Shown piece by piece: positions 59,003-64,000 of a stretch of 64,000 bases of DNA. The stretch is from contig JBMNMN010000023.1 of assembly GCA_050953365.1 (NCBI GenBank), positions 1 to 64,000 of the forward strand, given 5' to 3'. The notes beneath the pieces were generated by a model. That model was given only the letters and a program-made list of their open reading frames with translations. It was not told the DNA's origin and searched no databases. The stretch is from UBA1426 sp050953365. Lineage in GTDB: Bacteria; Bacillota; Clostridia; Peptostreptococcales; Anaerovoracaceae. Numbering within the stretch: the first letter of the stretch is position 1; every line of letters starts with the position of its first letter. Position numbers and translations under genes: made by a program.

Positions 59003-59269
59003 TTATAACAGCCTTGCTTCATATTTTTCTAAATCGATCAGGGCCTCTCCCATACCTTCCTCCGCTAAAAGCAGATTGAGCCCGCTCATTTCCTCGTATC
59101 CCCGAATCAGCTCCGTGCGTATGCGCTTTTTCTTTTCCTCTTCGTGATAGAGGTTGAGAGCTTCTCGGATCAACTCGCTCCGGTTTTTCTTCTGTTCTTC
59201 TGCTATGCGGTCTGTCTGCTCTAACAGCGAAGCAGGCAGGCTTATGATTACTTTTTTCAGATTTGACAT
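59003..59269 (-). CDS. ndoAI: Ribbon-helix-helix antitoxin of NdoA
   Basis: The N-terminal half (KKVIISLPASLLEQTDRIAEEQKKNRSEL) is a CopG/MetJ-type ribbon-helix-helix DNA-binding domain. The C-terminal half is an acidic helix (MGEALIDLEKYEARLL) that would wrap the toxin. At 88 residues it has the size of Bacillus EndoAI. It likely represses its own promoter, which must lie in 59270-59369. This cluster keeps the nnrD-antitoxin-toxin order, without the alr gene common in Bacillus. Confidence 0.9.
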   Translation of the reverse strand: MSNLKKVIISLPASLLEQTDRIAEEQKKNRSELIREALNLYHEEEKKKRIRTELIRGYEEMSGLNLLLAEEGMGEALIDLEKYEARLL

Positions 59270-59369
59270 TTGCGTACCTCTTGCTTTCCTCTCGTATATA
59301 CATTCGTATATATTTTCTTATATCCGAACATATATCGAGTATAAATTACGTGTCGCATTTTGTCAAATC

Positions 59370-60224
59370 TTAGGACCCTGTAATTTTCTGGATGGCTAAG
59401 CCGGTCATAGCTGCGATGTCTGAAGCGACGACACCGTACTCTCCCAGTGCCTTTGCCGCTATATCCCCGGCAAACCCGTGAATATAGACTCCGCATGCTG
59501 CGGCTTCGAAACAGGAAAGGCCTTGTCCTGCCAGTGCGCCGATGATGCCGGATAGTACATCACCGCTGCCGCCTGTGGCCATGCCCGGATTTCCTGTCGT
59601 ATTAATATATGTCTGTCGGTTTGGGGTTGCCACAAGGGTACCCGCCCCTTTTAAGACGGTAACGGCGCCTGTTTGTTCCGCCAAGCGGCCGGCAGACCCT
59701 ACCCTGTCTGCGTTGATTTCCGCGGCGCTGCAGCCTAACAGTCTTGCTGCTTCTCCGGGATGAGGCGTTATAATCAGCCGCCCGGCGGCGCTTTTTGCCG
59801 CCTCCTTCAATCCGTCATTTCGGGCAAGTAAATTGAGACCGTCCGCATCTAGAACAATAACGGGACAGTTGCTTTTTAATACAGACTCAATTAACGGAAC
59901 ATTGGACAACTCATCTCCCAACCCCGGACCGATAACTAGGGCTTGATGCTCTTCAAGCCGTTCCGGTGGAAGCGATCTGGATACACAGGTGGCTTCAGGC
60001 ACGCCGACCTGCAAAATGGGAAAAAGTTGTTCCGGTACAGAGACCCGTACCAGACCGGCTCCGCTTCGCAGGGCGCCTCTGGCGCTTAGAATTGCTGCCC
60101 CGGCCATACCCACGCAGCCGGCGATGATCAGAACCTTTCCGCAGTCACCTTTATGTAGCTCCTTATCTCGCTTCTTGATGAAAGTATTGACAAAGGCTTC
60201 ATCAATTAAACGAAGGTTGTCCAT
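59370..60224 (-). CDS. nnrD: ADP-dependent NAD(P)H-hydrate dehydratase
   Basis: It repairs hydrated NAD(P)H in the cytosol. Signatures are GDCGKVLIIAGCVGMAGAAI, VIGPGLG, ITPHPGEAARLLG, VLKGAGTLVA and the nucleotide-binding NPGMATGGSGDVLSGIIGAL. The N-terminal epimerase (NnrE) domain is absent; the protein is dehydratase only. ATG 60224 has GGAAGG upstream, so the ten extra in-frame codons to 60254 are probably not used. Confidence 0.95.
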   Translation of the reverse strand: MDNLRLIDEAFVNTFIKKRDKELHKGDCGKVLIIAGCVGMAGAAILSARGALRSGAGLVRVSVPEQLFPILQVGVPEATCVSRSLPPERLEEHQALVIGPGLGDELSNVPLIESVLKSNCPVIVLDADGLNLLARNDGLKEAAKSAAGRLIITPHPGEAARLLGCSAAEINADRVGSAGRLAEQTGAVTVLKGAGTLVATPNRQTYINTTGNPGMATGGSGDVLSGIIGALAGQGLSCFEAAACGVYIHGFAGDIAAKALGEYGVVASDIAAMTGLAIQKITGS

Positions 60225-60459
60225 TTTTTGTCCTTCCTTTTTCAATTGATCCATTGCGCTTATTAGGTTATTCCCTTTCCTATTGTGCTCACCGGTTTAC
60301 CTGTTTCCAATCATACTTCTCTATTATTGCGATCCTATTGCGGCTTTCACCGAAACACGCTATTATTTTATCTTCTTTCCATGCATTCGTAAACCTTCCC
60401 GCCGATAAAGTAAAGAACTTGTCATAAAGTCGGCCTTGTCAATAAGATAAAGGAAAATG

Positions 60460-60600
60460 AGCAAAAAACCGAGTTATGTGTGGATTTTTGGTGCGATAAC
60501 CTTGAAATCCCACACATAACTCAACTTTTTGCACAGAATGGACCTTTTTACAGCTGTTGATCCACACACAACTTCATTTTTTGCTCAAAATTTTGATTCT
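60460..60600 (+). repeat. Three alternating copies of a 'wait-length' AACTCAACTTTTTGC-type motif
   Basis: Motif copies are GCAAAAAACCGAGTTATGTG (about 60463), its near-complement CACATAACTCAACTTTTTGC (about 60512) and CACACAACTTCATTTTTTGC (about 60566). The first two can form a long stem. No gene is visible in 60225-60639. Confidence 0.8.
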
Positions 60601-60639
60601 TTTATGATAATGATTTTTGTATTTGTTTCCACCATAGAC

Positions 60640-60669
60640 TTGCGCAAATATGGGTTCTCGCGTTATAAT
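60640..60669 (+). promoter_or_regulatory. Promoter upstream of the small ORF and mgtE
   Basis: TTGCGC (60640-60645) and TATAAT (60664-60669) are 18 nt apart. Confidence 0.65.
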
Positions 60670-60755
60670 TATTTTTTGTAAGGTCGCATGGATGATTATG
60701 CCATGCAAATGCCGGTTATCTATTTTACAGTACATGTTAGGAGGTGAAAGTATAC

Positions 60756-60863
60756 ATGGATTCCGGTCCCAGTCCTACCGATCAATGCATTGCCATTAGA
60801 AAAAATACACATGTCCCTGCTTTCACAGAATTTCTTTCGGTTTATAGCTCTTTCGGTTATTAA
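60756..60863 (+). CDS. Possible 35-residue leader peptide or small protein
   Basis: ATG 60756 follows a strong AGGAGGTGA ribosome site, and the frame (MDSGPSPTDQCIAIRKNTHV...) ends at TAA 60863, about 95 nt before mgtE. No family is recognised and no membrane segment is present. The site quality and position between promoter and mgtE suggest translation, either as a leader that senses ribosome stalling or as a small protein. It is only a candidate. Confidence 0.45.
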   Translation: MDSGPSPTDQCIAIRKNTHVPAFTEFLSVYSSFGY

Positions 60864-60957
60864 CCTTTTTGTTCGGTTTTAACCCGGCGCTTTAACCTGA
60901 CGGATTTTCTCATAAGCTGTGGACAATGTGCCAAAATAAGCAAGGAGGTATGTGCCC

Positions 60958-62337
60958 ATGGAATACGATAGAGAAAAGCTGTCAGAGGAAAGCATCTCTC
61001 TGATTTTGCAATTAATTGAAGAAAAAAATTACATCAAGGCACGCGAAGAGCTCTTAAAATATAACGAAGTGGATATTGCAGAAATCCTGGAAGATATCAT
61101 GGAGGTTGCAGGAGTTGATAAGACCATCATACTTTTCCGCACCCTTCCCAAGGATATCTCCGTGGAGGTCTTTTCCTATTTGGGCATTGAAGAACAGGTC
61201 AAAATTATTAACGGAATTACCGACAAAGAGCTCCACTACATCTTTGAGGAACTTCCTTTTGACGATATGATCGACGTGTTGGAGGAGCTTCCTGCCAACA
61301 TCGTGGATAAGATTCTGGAAAAATCCACGAAAGAAGAGCGTAAACTTATCAACACCTTCCTCAATTACCCGGAGAACAGCGCAGGAAGTCTGATGACCCC
61401 GGATTATATCAGCTTGCAGAAGGATATGACGGTAAAAGAAGCGCTGGCTTATATTAAAAAGGAAGGCATGGACAGCGAGACGGTATACACCTGTTACGTC
61501 AAGGATAAGGGAAGAAAGCTCATCGGCATCGTTTCCCTGCGGTCTCTGGTCATTTCCGACGACGATGTAACTCTGGAAAACATCATGCAGACGGATTTTG
61601 TATACGTCCATGTGCTTGATGACCAGGAAATGGTTTCAAACCAGTTTAAAAAGTATGGCTTTCTCGCCATGCCTGTTGTGGATAACGAAAATAGAATCGT
61701 CGGCATCATTACCGTTGACGATATTCTCGATATTATCGATGAAGAAACCACGGAAGACTTCCAGAAGATGGTGGGTGTTACCGCTTCTACAGAGGAATAT
61801 CTGGATATGAGCGTATGGAAGCATGTGAAGAATCGCTTCCCTTGGCTGCTTTTCCTGATGGTTTCTTTGATGATTACAGGAATGATCATCGCGCAGTTTG
61901 AAGTTCTCCTGTCTAAAGTCATTATCCTTGTGGCATATCTTCCGCTCCTCATGGGTACGGGCGGAAATTCCGGTTCCCAGTCGGCGACTCTGGTCATACG
62001 CGGAATTGCCGTGGGAGACATTCTGCCCAAGGACGCTTGGCGGATATTATGGAAAGAACTGCGGGTCAGTTTTCTGATCGGCGCGGGACTCAGCCTGCTG
62101 AATTTCACCAAGATCATGTTGCTGGATGGTGAAAGCGCCGCCATAGCCCTTACGGTATGCGGTGCCATGCTCATCATTATTGTGATGGCCAAGACCATCG
62201 GCGGAATGCTGCCCATGCTGGCCAAAAAGCTCGGTATCGATCCGGCGCTTATGGCAAGCCCAATGATCGCATCCCTCATCGATATGATTTCCGTCATAAC
62301 TTATTTCGCTCTCGCCACCCTCATTTTGGGGCTATAG
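60958..62337 (+). CDS. mgtE: Magnesium transporter MgtE
   Basis: The cytosolic N domain (about 1-135, alpha-superhelix, LPFDDMIDVLEELP) is followed by two CBS domains (about 140-265, LMTPDYISLQKDMTVKEAL, MPVVDNENRIVGIITVDDIL) and five membrane helices with PLLMGTGGNSGSQSATLVIRG. MgtE is a Mg2+ channel gated by Mg2+ on its CBS domains. ATG 60958 has AAGGAGG 9 nt upstream; a GTG two codons earlier is less well placed. No magnesium riboswitch pattern was found upstream. Confidence 0.96.
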   Translation: MEYDREKLSEESISLILQLIEEKNYIKAREELLKYNEVDIAEILEDIMEVAGVDKTIILFRTLPKDISVEVFSYLGIEEQVKIINGITDKELHYIFEELPFDDMIDVLEELPANIVDKILEKSTKEERKLINTFLNYPENSAGSLMTPDYISLQKDMTVKEALAYIKKEGMDSETVYTCYVKDKGRKLIGIVSLRSLVISDDDVTLENIMQTDFVYVHVLDDQEMVSNQFKKYGFLAMPVVDNENRIVGIITVDDILDIIDEETTEDFQKMVGVTASTEEYLDMSVWKHVKNRFPWLLFLMVSLMITGMIIAQFEVLLSKVIILVAYLPLLMGTGGNSGSQSATLVIRGIAVGDILPKDAWRILWKELRVSFLIGAGLSLLNFTKIMLLDGESAAIALTVCGAMLIIIVMAKTIGGMLPMLAKKLGIDPALMASPMIASLIDMISVITYFALATLILGL

Positions 62338-62380
62338 TATTTTATGGAAGGCGCTGTTCTAGATCGTTGTATTCGGGGGT

Positions 62381-62438
62381 GTTGTATTTGGCATCAGACA
62401 CTTTTTACGGCTAAAAGTGCCTGATGCCAAATGCAACA
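62381..62438 (+). repeat. Long REP-like hairpin after mgtE
   Basis: Arms ATTTGGCATCAGACACTTTT and AAAAGTGCCTGATGCCAAAT pair with one mismatch around a short loop (ACGGCT plus flanks). It is the head-to-head form of the motif at 12345-12417. There is no T run; it could still slow or end mgtE transcription. Confidence 0.85.
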
Positions 62439-62487
62439 TCCCTAAACGCAATATTAAATACAAGTGTAGTACATAAAGGAGGAGAAA

Positions 62488-63105
62488 ATGGAACGGGCAG
62501 TTATCGAACGGACAATTGAAAATCTCAAAAGAAACGGCTTTAGCGTCAAGTATTTTGAAGACAGCCGGTCTGCAAAAGAGGCCATTCTCAACGAAATCGG
62601 ACCGGATCAAACCGTTGGCTTTGGCGGCTCCATGACCGTAGCAGATTTAGGTATTTACGAGGCCCTAAAAGAGAAAGGCAATCATGTTTACTGGCATTGG
62701 AAGGCCGGTGAAGGTGAAGACAGAAAAACCCTATTAAAGCGGGCAGTCACCGCGGATGTCTATTTTTCCGGTACCAATGCCATAACCGAATGCGGCCGAC
62801 TGCTCAATATTGACGGAACGGGAAACCGGCTCTCCGGTTTACTTTATGGACACGACAAGGTCATTATCGTATCCGGCGTAAACAAGATTGCCCGCAGCCT
62901 GGACGAAGCCTTTGTCCGCATCAAAAATATTGCAACTCCGGCCAACGCAAAGCGGCTGAATCTAAAAACACCCTGCGCTACAGTGGGAAAATGTATGAAT
63001 TGCGATAATCCCGACCGCATATGCAAAGCGACTCTTATCCTCGATCGCCAGCCCGGAGGCGTTCCCATTACAATTTATCTCATAAATGAGAACCTGGGTT
63101 ACTAA
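62488..63105 (+). CDS. LUD-domain protein (LutC/YkgG-like)
   Basis: The 205-residue LUD fold shows AILNEIGPDQTVGFGGSMTV, YFSGTNAITECGRLLNIDGTGNR, and VIIVSGVNKIARSLDEAF. A C-terminal Cys set (TPCATVGKCMNCDNPDRICKA) follows. LUD proteins take part in lactate oxidation complexes, but stand-alone clostridial members like this one have no confirmed role. GGAGG precedes ATG 62488. Confidence 0.88.
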   Translation: MERAVIERTIENLKRNGFSVKYFEDSRSAKEAILNEIGPDQTVGFGGSMTVADLGIYEALKEKGNHVYWHWKAGEGEDRKTLLKRAVTADVYFSGTNAITECGRLLNIDGTGNRLSGLLYGHDKVIIVSGVNKIARSLDEAFVRIKNIATPANAKRLNLKTPCATVGKCMNCDNPDRICKATLILDRQPGGVPITIYLINENLGY

Positions 63106-63118
63106 TTAGCCTCTCCCC

Positions 63119-63147
63119 TTGACACAGAATTGTCAATATGCTATTGT
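63119..63147 (+). promoter_or_regulatory. gdhA promoter with palindrome over the -35 box
   Basis: TTGACA (63119-63124) and TATTGT (63142-63147) are 17 nt apart. TTGACACAGAATTGTCAA (63119-63136) is a perfect 6-6-6 inverted repeat covering the -35 box and may bind a regulator. Confidence 0.65.
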
Positions 63148-63217
63148 TTAAGAAGCGATACGGTGTACTAGTTCTAACGCTTTCAGAAGATCATTATTTA
63201 TGAAAAGAGGAGAGAAA

Positions 63218-64000
63218 ATGACAAACTTAGCCGAAAAGTATATTGAGATCGTGAAACAACGGAATCCGGGCGAACCAGAGTTCCAGCAAGCCGTAGAAGA
63301 AGTTCTCCGCTCTCTGGAGCCGGTTTTGGCAAAGCACCCCGAATTTGAGAAGGCCGGTCTGATTGAAAGGCTTATCGAGCCTGAGAGAGCAATTCAATTT
63401 AGAGTTGCCTGGGTTGATGACTCCGGTCAAGTTCAGGTTAACAGAGGGTACAGATATCAGTTTAACAGCGCCCTCGGCCCCTACAAAGGCGGGCTCAGAT
63501 TTGCGCCGAACGTAAATCCAAGCGTAATGAAATTCTTGGCCTTTGAGCAGATTTTCAAGAACGCACTCACCGGTCTTCCCATTGGCGGAGGAAAAGGCGG
63601 AGCAGACTTTGATCCGACCGGTAAATCCGATGGTGAAATAATGAGATTCTGCCAAGCTTTCATGAATGAGCTGTACAGACATATCGGCCCGTACACCGAT
63701 AGCCCTGCCGGCGATTTAGGCGTCGGAGCCAGAGAGATCGGATACCTGTATGGTCAGTATAAGAAGCTCGTCAATAGATTCGACGAGACCGTAACAGGTA
63801 AACATATTAATTACGGCGGGCTCAACGGAAGAGCGGAAGCCACAGGATTCGGAATCGTCTATTTTGCCGATTGCATGCTGAAAGCCAACGGCGAAGAGCT
63901 GGCGGGCAAAAAAGTCGTTATCTCCGGTTTCGGTAATGTAGCTTGGGGCACAGCGCTCAAATTAGAAGAGTTAGGCGCTAAAGTAATCGCTTTCTCCGGT
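63218..64000 (+). CDS. gdhA: Glutamate dehydrogenase, N-terminal part (runs off window)
   Basis: The 261 codons visible follow the hexameric class I enzyme: RVAWVDDSGQVQVNRGYRYQ, GPYKGGLRFAPNVN, the signature LPIGGGKGGADFDPTGKSD with the catalytic Lys, GPYTDSPAGDLGVGAREIGY with the catalytic Asp, and the start of the NAD(P) domain (VVISGFGNVAWGTALKLEEL). It interconverts glutamate and 2-oxoglutarate. GAGGAGAG precedes ATG 63218. The coenzyme preference cannot be decided from the visible part. Confidence 0.97.
   Translation, partial: MTNLAEKYIEIVKQRNPGEPEFQQAVEEVLRSLEPVLAKHPEFEKAGLIERLIEPERAIQFRVAWVDDSGQVQVNRGYRYQFNSALGPYKGGLRFAPNVNPSVMKFLAFEQIFKNALTGLPIGGGKGGADFDPTGKSDGEIMRFCQAFMNELYRHIGPYTDSPAGDLGVGAREIGYLYGQYKKLVNRFDETVTGKHINYGGLNGRAEATGFGIVYFADCMLKANGEELAGKKVVISGFGNVAWGTALKLEELGAKVIAFSG

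Noticed and set aside
60670..60957. M-box magnesium riboswitch upstream of mgtE
   Set aside because: The conserved M-box core segments could not be found; only an AGGAGGTGA ribosome site and a short ORF are present.

Overview
The window reads as a chromosome segment of an anaerobic, endospore-forming, low-to-mid GC Firmicute of the class Clostridia. Spores are indicated by tlp, a cwlJ-like hydrolase paired with a GerQ-like protein, and a SpoVAF/GerA-type protein. Anaerobiosis is indicated by a flavodiiron protein and a stand-alone carboxyltransferase subunit, and amino-acid metabolism by glutamate dehydrogenase, 3-keto-5-aminohexanoate cleavage enzyme and argGH. An S-layer-type wall is indicated by SLH domains and a CsaB domain. 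The genus cannot be named from the sequence alone.

Region 1 (1-4515) is a visibly AT-richer defence island on the minus strand. It holds a small HTH regulator with a promoter/operator, a C5-cytosine methyltransferase, a GHKL (MORC/paraMORC-type) ATPase with four zinc ribbons, an unknown 210-residue protein, and an Mrr-nuclease/SF2-helicase that runs off the left edge. The genes overlap or abut and look like one operon. Region 2 (4632-9606) is the wreck of a RumA/RlmD-type 23S rRNA methyltransferase gene. It was split by an ISLre2-family element with a 9-bp target duplication, and its 3' end was entered by a complete group II intron. Region 3 (9645-14676) holds fprA, a broken IS5-type transposase, tlp and a GGDEF-EAL protein.

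Region 4 (14913-21721) holds an AmmeMemoRadiSam pair, whiA, kce, rapZ, a PHP phosphoesterase and murB. It is the familiar murB-PHP-rapZ-whiA block with kce where yvcK is normally found. Region 5 (22085-28000) holds argGH, a degenerate Fic protein, mgtC and a pyruvate/oxaloacetate carboxyltransferase. Region 6 (28089-34939) holds spore and wall genes: cwlJ-like, gerQ-like, spoVAF-like, an amidase and DUF2207/lemA. Region 7 (35228-40916) holds ung, mutY, an AEC permease and an ABC exporter.

Region 8 (41088-58434) is a secondary cell-wall polymer and S-layer anchoring locus: CapK-like enzyme, TagA, LtaS-like enzyme, WecC, O-antigen ligase/polymerase, DUF4330, glycosyltransferases, a GT4-CsaB fusion and an SLH-bearing phosphodiester glycosidase. 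Polymer synthesis, pyruvylation and an SLH protein that would bind the pyruvylated polymer sit together. Region 9 (58505-64000) holds the NdoA/NdoAI toxin-antitoxin pair, nnrD, mgtE, a LUD protein and the start of glutamate dehydrogenase.

The most unusual overall property is the intergenic DNA. Most long gaps are filled with degenerate repeats whose unit is private to that gap (18 to about 137 bp). In at least six genes (murB, amidase, gerQ-like, ung, ndoA, one glycosyltransferase), and more weakly in the DUF4330 gene, the first repeat copy is the 3' end of the gene itself, including the stop codon. I found no tRNA, rRNA or CRISPR array.
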